This document shows positions 7,563 through 16,919 of a stretch of DNA of 64,000 bases, one piece after another. How positions within the stretch are numbered: position 1 is the stretch's first letter; each line of letters starts with the position of its first letter. The stretch is from contig NZ_CP034348.1 in NCBI RefSeq assembly GCF_009762325.1, forward strand, positions 2,672,501 through 2,736,500, given 5' to 3'. The position numbers and the translations under genes were made by a program. The notes under the pieces are model-generated. The model saw nothing but the letters and a program-made list of their open reading frames with translations, did no database searches and had not been told where the DNA came from. Origin of the DNA: Roseovarius faecimaris (GTDB lineage: Bacteria > Pseudomonadota > Alphaproteobacteria > Rhodobacterales > Rhodobacteraceae).

Positions 7563-8813
7563 TCAGGACGCCGCCAGAGTCTCTTGTCTGGCGTCAGCAA
7601 TCTGTTGGCGCACCCCTTGGCGGATGACCATGCTTTCGCGCTCGATCAGGTTGAGGCATTCGCGCGTGTTGGCCTGAAAGTCAACCAACTGCGAGATGAT
7701 GGATTTCATGCTCTGCGCCTCGTTTCCGATCCGTGCGACCTCGATCTGTGACAGAACGCGCGTCATGTTCAGCCCCGACAGGATACGTTTGAGACAGACG
7801 CAGTTGAAAATGAACCGCTCCGCCTCATTGGAGATGCTGCGCAGGGCGTTGTCGGATTCAAGCCTGTAATCCGACATTTGTTTTTGCAGGCGTTCGACTT
7901 CTTCTTCCTTCGAGAGGCCGTTATCAAGCGGCTCTTCCCGCTCGAACTGCGCCAAGAGTTCCTTTTGCAGACTGCAGGTACAGCTCAGGAACAGGCCCGT
8001 CCTGATCTTTTCAAGCGCGGTGTCGGAACTGTCGAGGAAAACACGGATGCGTTCGTAAATTTCATCTGACAGGGTTGTATAATTCATCGAGATCACACTC
8101 AGCACCGCCGACTGATCGCCCAATTGCTCGGCCTGGATACGCATGTTGAGCGGGGTGGAGCGGATCGCCTCGAACTGTCTGACGATATCCTCGCCGGTGC
8201 GCCTTACGGTGCGCAGGGCATTGGTCATGGTGCTGAAGATGAAAGCGGCCTCGTCCCGCGGCTTTTTCAGCGCCTTGCTGCGCGCCTTGCTTTCCTGACG
8301 CGCGGCATGCGCCATGAAGCTTTCGTAATCAGGAAAGCCGAGCGCGTCCAGCCGCTCAATGAACACCTCAGCGCTCCTTTCCGGGGTCAACTGCTCTTCT
8401 TCTTCGCGCGCGAGCAGGGCGGCATATTCGGCCTTGATAAGCGAGAACACGTCGCTGGTAGGCTTCATCCGCACCGAAAGATAGCCCTCATCCATCGGGG
8501 TGACGATCGCGTAAACCCAGTAGAACAACCCCTCCTTGCTGCGGTTTTGCACATAGGTGCCCACCGGCTCACGCTTCTTGATCTTGTCCCACATGAGCCA
8601 GAAGGCCCCGCGCGGCATTTCAGGGTGCCGGATGATCTTGTGCGGTGCCCCGATCAACTCCTGCCAGCTATAGTCGCTGACCCGTTGAAACACCGAATTG
8701 CCGTATTGGATCACACCGCGCGCATCGGTACGGGAAAAGAACAACTCGTGAAGATAAAACCGCGCTTCGTTGGCGGCAAAGGAAACGTGGGCATCCGTGT
8801 CTGCAGTGGTCAT
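7563..8813 (-). CDS. Aer-like PAS-domain protein lacking membrane and MCP signalling regions
   Basis: A 416-residue soluble protein. Residues about 15-125 are a PAS domain of the Aer energy-taxis type, with the signature IIRHPEMPRGAFW (60-72) and the RSKEGLFYWVYA beta-strand segment. In Aer this domain binds FAD. The rest is mostly helical, with coiled-coil character around residues 185-400. I see no transmembrane segment, no HAMP and no canonical MCP hairpin tip (EIVxxVxxIAxQTNLLALNA type). It might sense redox state and signal through helical contacts with unknown partners. The gene stands alone, convergent with the transport operon. Function is unassigned beyond the PAS domain. Confidence 0.7.
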   Translation of the reverse strand: MTTADTDAHVSFAANEARFYLHELFFSRTDARGVIQYGNSVFQRVSDYSWQELIGAPHKIIRHPEMPRGAFWLMWDKIKKREPVGTYVQNRSKEGLFYWVYAIVTPMDEGYLSVRMKPTSDVFSLIKAEYAALLAREEEEQLTPERSAEVFIERLDALGFPDYESFMAHAARQESKARSKALKKPRDEAAFIFSTMTNALRTVRRTGEDIVRQFEAIRSTPLNMRIQAEQLGDQSAVLSVISMNYTTLSDEIYERIRVFLDSSDTALEKIRTGLFLSCTCSLQKELLAQFEREEPLDNGLSKEEEVERLQKQMSDYRLESDNALRSISNEAERFIFNCVCLKRILSGLNMTRVLSQIEVARIGNEAQSMKSIISQLVDFQANTRECLNLIERESMVIRQGVRQQIADARQETLAAS

Positions 8814-8965
8814 CGTGCACTCGCTCTTGGTTTGCCGTCAGCCTTGGTGCAAAAACCTCAACAATTCTCTAAAGCCAGCCAAAAACCTGCAGAAAATCTC
8901 GGGGGACCGGATTTGCCGCCCCGCGCTCTCGCCAGAGCCCGGGGCGCGTGGACCAGCGGACCGGC

Positions 8966-9424
8966 TTACTGCGACAGCACCGCCGGCCAGTTGGCCTCGC
9001 CTTTGGCGATATTGCCGGGGATATCCGCGCTCCACAGCTCTCGGGCGCGCAGGGAATAGTTGAGATACAGTTTGCCGTCGTAAACCGACCAGGCATCGGG
9101 ATCGGTGGGGGCTGTATAGCCACGCGAGACGGCGTAGGCGCAGTAGCCGCCGAACTGCGGTGCAAAGTCGGCGGGGGCGGCATCGAATGCCGCCTTGTTC
9201 TCGGCCGACGAGAAATGCCAGGTCGCGCCGTTATAGCTGCTTTTGTGGGTGTCATTGCCCTTCACCGGTTTGCCCTGGGTGAAATACGCAACCGGGTCAT
9301 AACCGTTGATCGCCACGCTTTCGGTGGTGAAAACCTCGGGCTGGGCGGCAAAGGACGGGCGGCTGAAAAGCGCCAGGGCGGGCAGACTGGCGGCAGCGGT
9401 CAGAAAACGGCGGCGGGTGGGCAT
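8966..9424 (-). CDS. YHS domain-containing exported protein
   Basis: A 152-residue protein with a twin-arginine-like leader (PTRRRFLTAAASLPALALF, cleavage near SFAA). The mature part is a YHS domain: INGYDPVAYF, YNGATWHFSS and FGGYCAYAVSRGYTA. YHS domains are small and often metal-binding, and occur in heavy-metal proteins; this stand-alone exported form is common in Rhodobacteraceae but has no fixed role. The ATG at 9424 is chosen because it follows GGAGAGAGCTC and begins the leader; an upstream in-frame extension only adds unstructured sequence. The gene is monocistronic as far as can be seen. Confidence 0.8.
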   Translation of the reverse strand: MPTRRRFLTAAASLPALALFSRPSFAAQPEVFTTESVAINGYDPVAYFTQGKPVKGNDTHKSSYNGATWHFSSAENKAAFDAAPADFAPQFGGYCAYAVSRGYTAPTDPDAWSVYDGKLYLNYSLRARELWSADIPGNIAKGEANWPAVLSQ

Positions 9425-9560
9425 GAGCTCTCTCCATGATCGGGTTGTGTCGGTTTCCAACAGATTGGGAGAGCGGCCTCCTGCGCGCAATATCGGACAC
9501 GCCCATGTGATGTTGCGTGTATACGCCTGCCCGTGTGGCCGCGCCCGCCCGTGCCGGGGC

Positions 9561-11072
9561 TCAGCTGCCGTAGACCGCGCCCCAGCGCTCGATCAGCTTC
9601 TGCTGAAGCTGCTTTGCGCGTTTGTTCCAGCTTGCCGAGCCAGGAGGGCGGGCATCGGACCGGCGGTCGATCTGGGTGCGCTTCTGATCGTTGACCGCGA
9701 AAATCGCAAAGGCCATTTCCGTGCCGTCCTGCGCTGTCATGTAGCCTGCGAGGGAACTGACGAAGTAAAGCGTGCCGGTCTTGGCCATGACCTTGATCGG
9801 GTGGGCGTCGTTGATCTTGCCATTCTCGTGACGCATGGAGATGGGCTTGAGGATCGGCTTGAGCGCCCCGGCCCGGTGCACCCGCGCAAGGGCCTGCGCC
9901 ATTGCTGCCGCCGAGACCCGGCTGGCCGAGCCGAGCCCGGAGTGATCGACAAACCGCGCGCCCGACATGCCCAGCGTCTGCCTGGCGAAGGTCGACATCT
10001 CCTGCGCCGAACGGCTCAGGCTCCCCCCTGCCCCGCGCTGCGTGGCGGTTGCGGCCATCCCGACCGCCTCGGCGGTCAGGTTGTTGGAGTATTTCAGCAT
10101 GTCGCGCAGGATCTCGCGCAGCGGCGCGCTCTTGTGGCTGGCCAGTACCACTCCGGTATCGGGCAGCGTCCGCACCTGTTTGCCCGGCTTCACGGCAATC
10201 CCGTGGGCGCGCGCGAAGGTCGCAAACACCTCGGCGGCATAGGCCTCGGGCTTGCGCACCGGCAACCAGCGCGCCCCGCCCTTGCCCAGCGCCTTGCTGG
10301 CGACGGTCCAGGCGTCATGGTCGCCCTTGTCGGCATAGGTATAGACCGGCATCTCGCGGGCGGCGACGCTCATCCGGGCGACACGCACCTCCGGCCGGTA
10401 CTTGGCCGAGCGCGCATCCATCGTGACCGCATAGCCATTGCCGCTGCGCTTCCATTCGAAATGCACGCGGTTGAAATTCAGGTTGAGGCCCGAGACCGTC
10501 GGATTATACGCCACATGGTCGGGCTGATCGCGGTCGATCTCGGCCACGCTGGGTAGGGCACCGCCATAGGGGCGGATCGTTCCCCGGATTTCTCGTACGC
10601 CCGCCGCCTTGAGCTTGCGCGCCAGATCGGCCAGCGCATCGGTATCGAGCGTGGGATCGCCGCCGCCGGCGAGGATCAGATCTCCCTTGATCACTCCGCC
10701 CTGTACCGCCGAGGCAGCGATGAGGCGGGTCTCAAACCGATATCCGGCCCCGAGCCGGTGCAGCGCATAAAGCGCGGTCACAGCCTTGGTCACGCTGGCG
10801 GGCGGCTGACCGGAGCGGCCGTCACTCTCTTCCAGCACCCGGCCCGATGTCACATCGACGACCGAGAAGCCCACGCGCCCGCCAAGCTGGGCCTGAGCAA
10901 TCAGCGCCTCCGCCCCGGCCGCTTTCGGCTTGATACTGGCAGCCGTCGCCGCCGCACCGGAGGGCCGCGCCATCGGGCGCAGAGACACCTTGGGCGCTTC
11001 GGCAAAAAGCGCCGTCGCCGTACCGGAAAGAAGTCCGCTCAGAAAAAGGCGGCGGGAAAAGGGCTTCGTCAT
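9561..11072 (-). CDS. dacB: D-alanyl-D-alanine carboxypeptidase/endopeptidase (PBP4, peptidase S13)
   Basis: A 503-residue PBP4-type enzyme that trims or cleaves DD-crosslinks in periplasmic peptidoglycan. Active-site motifs of the penicillin-binding fold are visible: SVTK (93-96, nucleophile Ser93), SNN in LKYSNNLTAEA, and KTG in VMAKTGTLYF. The N-terminus SRRLFLSGLLSG is Tat-like rather than plainly Sec, which is unusual for this family. Length agrees with DacB (~480-500). It lies upstream of nothing in an obvious operon; nadD is 58 bp upstream on the same strand, so co-transcription nadD-dacB is possible. Confidence 0.92.
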   Translation of the reverse strand: MTKPFSRRLFLSGLLSGTATALFAEAPKVSLRPMARPSGAAATAASIKPKAAGAEALIAQAQLGGRVGFSVVDVTSGRVLEESDGRSGQPPASVTKAVTALYALHRLGAGYRFETRLIAASAVQGGVIKGDLILAGGGDPTLDTDALADLARKLKAAGVREIRGTIRPYGGALPSVAEIDRDQPDHVAYNPTVSGLNLNFNRVHFEWKRSGNGYAVTMDARSAKYRPEVRVARMSVAAREMPVYTYADKGDHDAWTVASKALGKGGARWLPVRKPEAYAAEVFATFARAHGIAVKPGKQVRTLPDTGVVLASHKSAPLREILRDMLKYSNNLTAEAVGMAATATQRGAGGSLSRSAQEMSTFARQTLGMSGARFVDHSGLGSASRVSAAAMAQALARVHRAGALKPILKPISMRHENGKINDAHPIKVMAKTGTLYFVSSLAGYMTAQDGTEMAFAIFAVNDQKRTQIDRRSDARPPGSASWNKRAKQLQQKLIERWGAVYGS

Positions 11073-11130
11073 GGTTCAGAATTACCCTCAGCTTTGGCGT
11101 GGGGCAATCAGGAATTGCGCCCCGCCCTGA

Positions 11131-11790
11131 TCACTTTTTCGCCGGATCCGATGACTGTCCCGGCCACGCCCCGGACTGGCGCAGCCGGGTCGAGGATATA
11201 TCGCGCATCGGCACATTCACAAAGCACCAGGCCGGCGTCGCACGATGCGCCAGAAGCTGGCTCATCCGCCCCGGCAGGCGGGCGTGTTCGAAGACTTTTG
11301 CCGCCTTGGAGGTGCGCGCCAGCGTGCGTTTGCCGGGCCGTGCGAGGATGCCCACCGGCACGCGCGCCATGATCTTCTGCCAATCCTGCCAGTGATGGAA
11401 CTGCGCCAGATTGTCGGCCCCCATCAGCCAGACAAAGCGCACGCCCGGGCGCGCGGCCTGAAGAGCGGCCAGCGTCTCGGCGGTATAGCGCGTGCCGACC
11501 TGGGCCTCGAAATCGCTGATCTCGATCCTGGGATCGCCCTGCACCAGCGCCCGCGCCGCCGCCATGCGCCGCGCCAGTGGCGCGGGGCCGCGCTCTTTCA
11601 GCGGGTTGCCGGGGCTGACCAGCCACCACAGGCGATCCAGCCCGAACCGCTTGAGCGCTTCCTGGCTGATATGCAGATGCCCTGCATGCGGCGGATCGAA
11701 CGATCCGCCCAGAAGGCCGATCACCTGACCGGCCCGCGCCATCGGCAAGGAGGAGTGCGGCACGAGAAAACCCTTTAAAATCCGAAGCAT
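11131..11790 (-). CDS. nadD: Nicotinate-nucleotide adenylyltransferase
   Basis: A 219-residue enzyme that transfers AMP to nicotinate mononucleotide, the penultimate step of NAD synthesis. The nucleotidyltransferase motif [12 protein letters not shown] lies at about 28-39, and the C-terminal ISSTRLR motif closes the ATP site. LLGADN-like sequence appears as [13 protein letters not shown]. The start at 11790 has only a weak ribosome site. An internal Met at 11742 ([13 protein letters not shown]) is a plausible alternative that still keeps the whole domain. The neighbour dacB is on the same strand; nadE, the final enzyme of the same pathway, lies elsewhere in this window. Confidence 0.93.
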   Translation of the reverse strand: MLRILKGFLVPHSSLPMARAGQVIGLLGGSFDPPHAGHLHISQEALKRFGLDRLWWLVSPGNPLKERGPAPLARRMAAARALVQGDPRIEISDFEAQVGTRYTAETLAALQAARPGVRFVWLMGADNLAQFHHWQDWQKIMARVPVGILARPGKRTLARTSKAAKVFEHARLPGRMSQLLAHRATPAWCFVNVPMRDISSTRLRQSGAWPGQSSDPAKK

Positions 11791-11856
11791 TTTCTATCGG
11801 CTTCAGTGGCTCTGCGCTACTGATTTTTAAGCGCGGCGGTTTCATATGCGCAGGGA

Positions 11857-13728
11857 GTGGACAACAAGGACCGCCCCGACGTGACCCGCGCTGAGAAACG
11901 CCAGCCCCCAGGACCGCCCGTGCACAATTGCTGGGACGCATGCCAGGTGCGCGGTACGGCATTCGGGTTGATGCTTGAACGGATGCGCGACGGGATCGTG
12001 CTTCAGGACATGTCGGCCCGGATCGAATGGGCGAATCCGGCCTGTGAGGCCATGTTCGGCTGGACCTTGCGGGAGATGCAGGGGCGCAAGCCGCAGGATT
12101 TTCTGCTGCCGCCGGACAAGCGCCCCGGCCCCGAGGCGATCGCCGCCTTCCGCTTTGATCCCGAGCGGTCGCTTTTCTCGCAACTGACGGTCACCGAACA
12201 TATCCGTCGGGATGGAACGCGGTTCTGGAACCAGCAGAGTTTTTCGATCATCGACATGGGGCCCAAGGACACCGACAAAAAGGTGGTGATCACCTGCCGC
12301 GACGTGACCGAACAGGTACGTAACGAGCAGCGCCTCGGGACGGCCCGGGCCGAGCTGGAACATGCGGCCTATCACGATGCGCTGACCGGGCTGGCCAATC
12401 GCAAACGGCTTGGGGATTTCATGCAGAGCGCCCGGGTCAGAGCCGAGATCGCGCGGGGGCGGCTCGGGGTTTTGCAGGTGGATATCGACAAGTTCAAGGA
12501 TATCAACGACACGTTCGGCCACGCCGCGGGTGACAGAACGCTGCGCCACGTCGCTGCGGCCCTGTGCGCCACCATTAGCGAGGCGGAGCTGGCCTGCCGC
12601 ACGGGCGGCGACGAGTTTCTGCTGATCCTGCCCGAAACCCCGTCCAAGGCCGCGCTGCTGGAGCGTGCCGAAGCGTTGCAAAAGGCGATCCGCGCACCTC
12701 TGACGATCGGCGCGCGCGGGATTCACGTCAGTGTCTCGGTCGGGGCCAGCCTGCCCGACCCGTGTGAGGTGACCGACACGGAGGCGCTGTTGCACATGGC
12801 TGATCAGGCGCTCTATGCCGCCAAGGACCAGGGGCGCGACCGGATCGTGTTTTATGACGCGCATCTGGGGCGCCGCTTGCAGGCAGAGCAGCTTCTGGCA
12901 CGCGACCTTGCCAAGGCCGTGACGGACTGCGAATTCGGTATCTTCCTGCAACCTCAGCTTGACCTGACCCGGACCTGCATCAGCGGGTTCGAAGCCCTGC
13001 TGCGCTGGCATCACCCGATCCGCGGCATCCTGCCTCCGGCAGAATTTCTGATGGCCGCAGAGAAGAACGGCTGCCTTGCGGATATCGACTATATGTCCAT
13101 GAACCTCGCGCTGGATGCGCTGGCCACGCTGCGGCGGGAGGGATTCAGCGATCTGTCCATGTCGATCAATGTGTCCAGCTCGATCCTTGCGGATGTGAAC
13201 TATCCGGGGTTGCTGGACTGGGCGATGCAATCGCGCGGCATTCCGCCCGACCGGATCTGTATCGAAATCCTGGAGACCACCATACTCGACCAAGACGGGC
13301 TGGACGTGATGACGGCGGTGGACCGGCTCAAGCGGCTTGGCGTGCGGGTGGCACTGGACGATTTCGGCACAGGCTATGCCGGGCTGGCGCATATGTCCGC
13401 GTTCGACATCGATGCGATCAAGCTCGACCGTTCGATGATCGCGCGCCTGGAGGAGGATCCGCGCAACCGGATGATCGTACGCTCGATCATCCGCCTTTGC
13501 CGACTGCTCGATGTCGCCGTGGTGGCCGAAGGCGTGGAAACCGGCGGCCAGCTCGACATTCTCCGGCGCAGTCAATGCCCGATGATCCAGGGCTATGGTC
13601 TGGCACGTCCTATGCCCGTGAGCGAGGCCATCGCGTGGATGCATGAGATGCGGGCGTCCCCGCACCCGCCCTTTCTGGGCCTCCCGGAGAGCAGTGCATC
13701 GGATGAGGGCCCCAACCTGCGGGCCTGA
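11857..13728 (+). CDS. PAS-GGDEF-EAL cyclic di-GMP signalling protein
   Basis: About 623 residues. A PAS domain (about 35-155) with WNQQSFSIIDMG is followed by a diguanylate cyclase domain with intact GGDEF (250-254), then an EAL phosphodiesterase domain with intact EAL (379-381), NVSSS, ILE, DDFGTGYAG, KLDRS and VVAEGVET. Both enzymatic motifs therefore look competent, so it can in principle make or degrade c-di-GMP. The RxxD inhibitory site upstream of GGDEF is absent. No membrane segment or signal peptide is seen. The start is uncertain: GTG at 11857 has its purine run adjacent, whereas GTG at 11881 has AAGGA at good spacing and may be the true start. It is divergent from nadD. Confidence 0.9.
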   Translation: MDNKDRPDVTRAEKRQPPGPPVHNCWDACQVRGTAFGLMLERMRDGIVLQDMSARIEWANPACEAMFGWTLREMQGRKPQDFLLPPDKRPGPEAIAAFRFDPERSLFSQLTVTEHIRRDGTRFWNQQSFSIIDMGPKDTDKKVVITCRDVTEQVRNEQRLGTARAELEHAAYHDALTGLANRKRLGDFMQSARVRAEIARGRLGVLQVDIDKFKDINDTFGHAAGDRTLRHVAAALCATISEAELACRTGGDEFLLILPETPSKAALLERAEALQKAIRAPLTIGARGIHVSVSVGASLPDPCEVTDTEALLHMADQALYAAKDQGRDRIVFYDAHLGRRLQAEQLLARDLAKAVTDCEFGIFLQPQLDLTRTCISGFEALLRWHHPIRGILPPAEFLMAAEKNGCLADIDYMSMNLALDALATLRREGFSDLSMSINVSSSILADVNYPGLLDWAMQSRGIPPDRICIEILETTILDQDGLDVMTAVDRLKRLGVRVALDDFGTGYAGLAHMSAFDIDAIKLDRSMIARLEEDPRNRMIVRSIIRLCRLLDVAVVAEGVETGGQLDILRRSQCPMIQGYGLARPMPVSEAIAWMHEMRASPHPPFLGLPESSASDEGPNLRA

Positions 13729-13855
13729 CCTGTTCGGCCCCTTCGGGGGACCCGCCTCTCCGCCGCGCGGTCCTGAGCGCGTGTCAGGGTGATTGCCCTC
13801 GGGGCTGCACTTGTCTATCTGGTCTCTCAACAACCCTTTCCAAGGAGCGAGAGCC

Positions 13856-15511
13856 ATGGCCGCTTATCAATATGTCTATCACATGCAAGGCGTCTCAAAG
13901 ACCTATCCGGGCGGCAAGAAGTGTTTTGAAAACATTCACCTGAGCTTTCTGCCCGGGGTGAAGATCGGGGTTGTCGGCGTCAACGGCGCCGGTAAATCGA
14001 CGCTGATGAAGATCATGGCCGGGCTCGACACGGATTACACCGGCGAGGCCTGGGCCGCCGAAGGGGCCAAGGTCGGCTATCTGCCGCAGGAGCCGCAGCT
14101 CGACGAGAGCCTGAACGTGCGCGAGAACGTCATGCTGGGTGTGGCCGAGAAGAAAGGCAAGCTGGACCGGTTCAACGAACTCGCGATGAATTACTCGGAC
14201 GAGACTGCCGACGAGATGGCCGCCCTGCAGGACCAGATCGACAGCGAGAACCTGTGGGATCTGGACAGCCAGATCGACGTGGCCATGGAGGCGCTGCGCT
14301 GCCCGCCGGACGAGGCGGATGTAAGCACCCTTTCAGGCGGGGAAAAGCGCCGTGTGGCGCTGTGCAAGCTGCTGCTGGAAGCGCCCGACATGCTCCTCCT
14401 CGATGAGCCGACCAACCACCTTGACGCCGAGACGATCGCCTGGCTGCAACAGCACCTGATCGACTACAAAGGCACGATCCTGATCGTCACCCACGACCGG
14501 TATTTCCTGGATGACATCACCGGCTGGATCCTGGAACTCGACCGCGGGCGCGGCATTCCTTACGAGGGCAACTATTCCAGCTGGCTCGAGCAAAAGGCCA
14601 AGCGCCTGGAGCAGGAGGCGCGCGAGGACAAATCCAAGCAGAAGACGCTGGAACGCGAGCTGGAATGGATGCGCCAGGGCCAGAAGGCCCGGCAGGCCAA
14701 GCAGAAGGCCCGGATCAACGCCTATAACGAACTGGCCAGCCAGTCCGAACGCGAGAAGATCAGCCGCGCGCAGATCGTCATCCCCAACGGTCCGCGCCTT
14801 GGCTCGAAGGTGATCGAGGTGACGGGGCTGAAGAAAGCGATGGGCGACAAGCTGTTGATCGAGGATCTGACGTTCTCGCTGCCGCCCGGCGGAATCGTCG
14901 GCGTGATCGGCCCCAACGGCGCGGGTAAATCGACGCTGTTCAAGATGCTGACCGGGCAGGAACAGCCCGACGCGGGCGAGATCAGCTATGGCGACACGGT
15001 GGAGCTGTCTTATGTCGACCAGTCGCGCGATGACCTGAAGGATGGCGATACCGTCTGGGAGGCGATCACCGGCGGGGCCGAGATCATCCAGCTGGGCGAT
15101 GCGCAGGTGAACAGCCGCGCCTATTGCTCGTCCTTCAACTTCAAGGGCGGGGACCAGCAGAAGAAAGTGTCGCTTCTGTCAGGCGGGGAACGCAACCGGG
15201 TCCACATGGCGCGGCTTCTGAAAGAGGGCGGCAACGTGCTCCTGCTCGACGAGCCGACCAACGATCTGGACGTGGAGACGCTGCGCGCCCTGGAAGACGC
15301 GCTGGTGGATTTTGCCGGGTGTGCCGTGGTGATTTCACACGACCGCTTCTTCCTCGACCGGATCTGTACGCATATCCTGGCCTTCGAAGGTGAGGCGCAT
15401 GTGGAATGGTTCGAGGGCAACTTCGAGGATTACGAGGAAGACAAGAAGCGGCGGCTGGGGGCCGATGCGCTGGAGCCGAAGCGGTTGAAGCATAAGAAGT
15501 TTGTGCGGTGA
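13856..15511 (+). CDS. ettA: Energy-dependent translational throttle protein (ABC-F ATPase)
   Basis: A 551-residue ABC-F protein with two ATPase domains and no membrane part. The first domain has GVNGAGKST, LSGGEKRRVAL and LLLDEPTNHLD; the second has GPNGAGKST, LSGGERNRVHMARL and LLLDEPTNDLD. The linker between them (about 240-320) is rich in charged helix and includes QGQKARQAKQKARINAYNEL, the P-site tRNA interaction motif region. Length and linker match EttA, which binds the ribosomal E site and gates the first elongation step according to ATP/ADP. The ATG at 13856 follows AAGGAGCGAGAGCC, a good ribosome site, and starts the conserved AAYQYVYHM N-terminus. Confidence 0.95.
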   Translation: MAAYQYVYHMQGVSKTYPGGKKCFENIHLSFLPGVKIGVVGVNGAGKSTLMKIMAGLDTDYTGEAWAAEGAKVGYLPQEPQLDESLNVRENVMLGVAEKKGKLDRFNELAMNYSDETADEMAALQDQIDSENLWDLDSQIDVAMEALRCPPDEADVSTLSGGEKRRVALCKLLLEAPDMLLLDEPTNHLDAETIAWLQQHLIDYKGTILIVTHDRYFLDDITGWILELDRGRGIPYEGNYSSWLEQKAKRLEQEAREDKSKQKTLERELEWMRQGQKARQAKQKARINAYNELASQSEREKISRAQIVIPNGPRLGSKVIEVTGLKKAMGDKLLIEDLTFSLPPGGIVGVIGPNGAGKSTLFKMLTGQEQPDAGEISYGDTVELSYVDQSRDDLKDGDTVWEAITGGAEIIQLGDAQVNSRAYCSSFNFKGGDQQKKVSLLSGGERNRVHMARLLKEGGNVLLLDEPTNDLDVETLRALEDALVDFAGCAVVISHDRFFLDRICTHILAFEGEAHVEWFEGNFEDYEEDKKRRLGADALEPKRLKHKKFVR

Positions 15512-15812
15512 CTGTGTTGCCGTTGGCATGAAAGTGAGCAGTGCGCGGCAGCGCATGCAGAGCATTCGCCTGCGCACCCCTTTCGCTTTTCCTTGCTTTA
15601 GCTTGAGTTCCGCCATTGGCTCATTGTCGCCACCCCTCCTCTGGGGCTGAGCAACGTCCCGCCAAAAACAACCTCAAGATGCATTAATACTTGCATCAAT
15701 CCACTTTTGCCTTAACACTCGCCTCACGAAATAGACCTATCCTTGCCCCATTCCTGCCCCAATTGCGGCATTAACCTTGCTGCAAGCTGACACACCTGGG
15801 AGGGTTCAGACC
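15512..15812. other. Intergenic region of 301 bp without a convincing gene
   Basis: Between ettA and the small membrane protein I see no supported coding sequence. A minus-strand open frame from 15616 reads back into ettA and has no family likeness. The right half is AT-richer and contains an imperfect inverted repeat (TGCATTAATACTTGCA) near 15679-15694. No clear terminator for ettA was recognised. Confidence 0.5.
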
Positions 15813-16022
15813 ATGGCACCGATTGCGCTTGTTCTTGGCGGATTTTTCGGCACCTTTTCGGCGCTGATCGGCTGGGTGGTGTTCGGGCTCAGCCTTTGGG
15901 GCGCCGTACAGCTTTATTTCGTCACCGGTCTGGCCGTCGCGGCAGCGCTGATCGTGCTGACCCTGCTGCGCCCGCGCAAGGCGGAGACCCGCAGCAAGAC
16001 ACGCGCGCTGCAACAGGCTTGA
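15813..16022 (+). CDS. Small two-helix membrane protein, unknown function
   Basis: A 69-residue protein from an ATG at 15813 preceded by GGGAGGGTTCAGACC, a very good ribosome site. It has two hydrophobic segments, IALVLGGFFGTFSALIGWVV and YFVTGLAVAAALIVLTLL, and a short positively charged tail RPRKAETRSKTR, predicting a hairpin in the inner membrane with the tail in the cytoplasm. No family was recognised. It stands between ettA and the L,D-transpeptidase gene, all on the plus strand, but with its own upstream region. Confidence 0.6.
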   Translation: MAPIALVLGGFFGTFSALIGWVVFGLSLWGAVQLYFVTGLAVAAALIVLTLLRPRKAETRSKTRALQQA

Positions 16023-16135
16023 TCCTCCGGCCACAGCGCCAAAAAATCGCACCTCAAACACTTCACCAGATTTTGATTTTGCCCTTATATCATGGCAGAT
16101 TATGCCTGTCTGTACGTTAGAAGGGAACATAACGC

Positions 16136-16690
16136 ATGATTAATCGCCGCACACTTTTGGCATCTGGCGCGGCCGCTGCCGCCCTGCCTGCTGCCGCACA
16201 AGCATTTGAAGTCGCAGACAAATACAAACCGCAGGACGTGCAGATCAGCACGGCTTACGAATCCGGGCAAATCCTGATTCTGCCGCGCGCGCATTTCCTC
16301 TATCTGATCACCGAGCCGGGTGTCGCCCGCCGCTATGGCGTGGGCGTGGGCAAGGCCGGGCTGGAATTTACCGGCAAGGCCGAAATCGGGGCCAAGAAGA
16401 AATGGCCGACCTGGCGCCCCACCAACGAGATGATCGAGCGTGAGCCGCGCACCTATGCCAAGTTTGTCGATAATGACTATGTGCAACCGGGCGGCCCGGG
16501 CAACCCTCTGGGCGCGCGCGCGCTGTATCTTTTCCAGAAAGGGCGCGACACGTATTTCCGCATTCACGGCACCACCGCGCCGCGTTCCATCGGCCGCTCG
16601 GTCTCGAACGGCTGCATCCGCATGATCAATGACCATGTGATTGACCTTTACGAGCGGGTCCCGATGGGCACGGCCGTGACCGTCCTCTGA
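16136..16690 (+). CDS. L,D-transpeptidase (YkuD domain)
   Basis: A 184-residue exported enzyme of the YkuD family that makes or edits 3-3 peptidoglycan links or attaches proteins to the wall. The catalytic motif is HGTTAP (144-149) followed by SIGRSVSNGC, with nucleophile Cys160 and the terminal IRM. The leader NRRTLLASGAAAAALPAAAQA is Tat-like with cleavage after AQA. A good AGAAGGGA site precedes the ATG. A strong intrinsic terminator follows the stop, so it is transcribed alone or with the small upstream gene. Confidence 0.92.
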   Translation: MINRRTLLASGAAAAALPAAAQAFEVADKYKPQDVQISTAYESGQILILPRAHFLYLITEPGVARRYGVGVGKAGLEFTGKAEIGAKKKWPTWRPTNEMIEREPRTYAKFVDNDYVQPGGPGNPLGARALYLFQKGRDTYFRIHGTTAPRSIGRSVSNGCIRMINDHVIDLYERVPMGTAVTVL

Positions 16691-16720
16691 CACGCGGCAT
16701 TCCGCCGATCCGACAGCCAG

Positions 16721-16754
16721 ACGGGCAGCTTTCCAAGGGCTGCCCGTTTTTTTG
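16721..16754 (+). terminator. Rho-independent terminator after the L,D-transpeptidase gene
   Basis: ACGGGCAGC (16721-16729) and GCTGCCCGT (16739-16747) form a perfect 9-bp stem, followed by a run of T (16747-16753). Confidence 0.9.
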
Positions 16755-16769
16755 TTATGCGAGAAAGAC

Positions 16770-16798
16770 TTGAAAAAATCGTCCAACCCTGTCATATG
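16770..16798 (+). promoter_or_regulatory. Candidate promoter and long leader of the cold-shock gene
   Basis: TTGAAA (16770-16775) and CATATG (16793-16798) are separated by 17 bp, a plausible sigma-70 pair just after the previous terminator. Transcription from it would give a leader of about 115 nt before the csp ATG at 16920. A stem GCTGCC (16875-16880) / GGCAGC (16892-16897) sits just before the ribosome site TAGGAG. A long structured leader is typical of cold-shock genes, whose mRNA refolds with temperature. Confidence 0.5.
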
Positions 16799-16919
16799 AC
16801 CGCTGCGACGTTACCACTATCGACTATCTGCTCCTCTAACGGCTCAGTCCTCGATCTTGCACTGACTTAGCCGAGCTGCCGCACTTACGCGGGCAGCACA
16901 ACCTGTAGGAGATACGGAT

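Noticed and set aside
15335-15616. Minus-strand frame after ettA
   Set aside because: Reads back through the ettA 3' end in antisense and lacks any recognisable domain.
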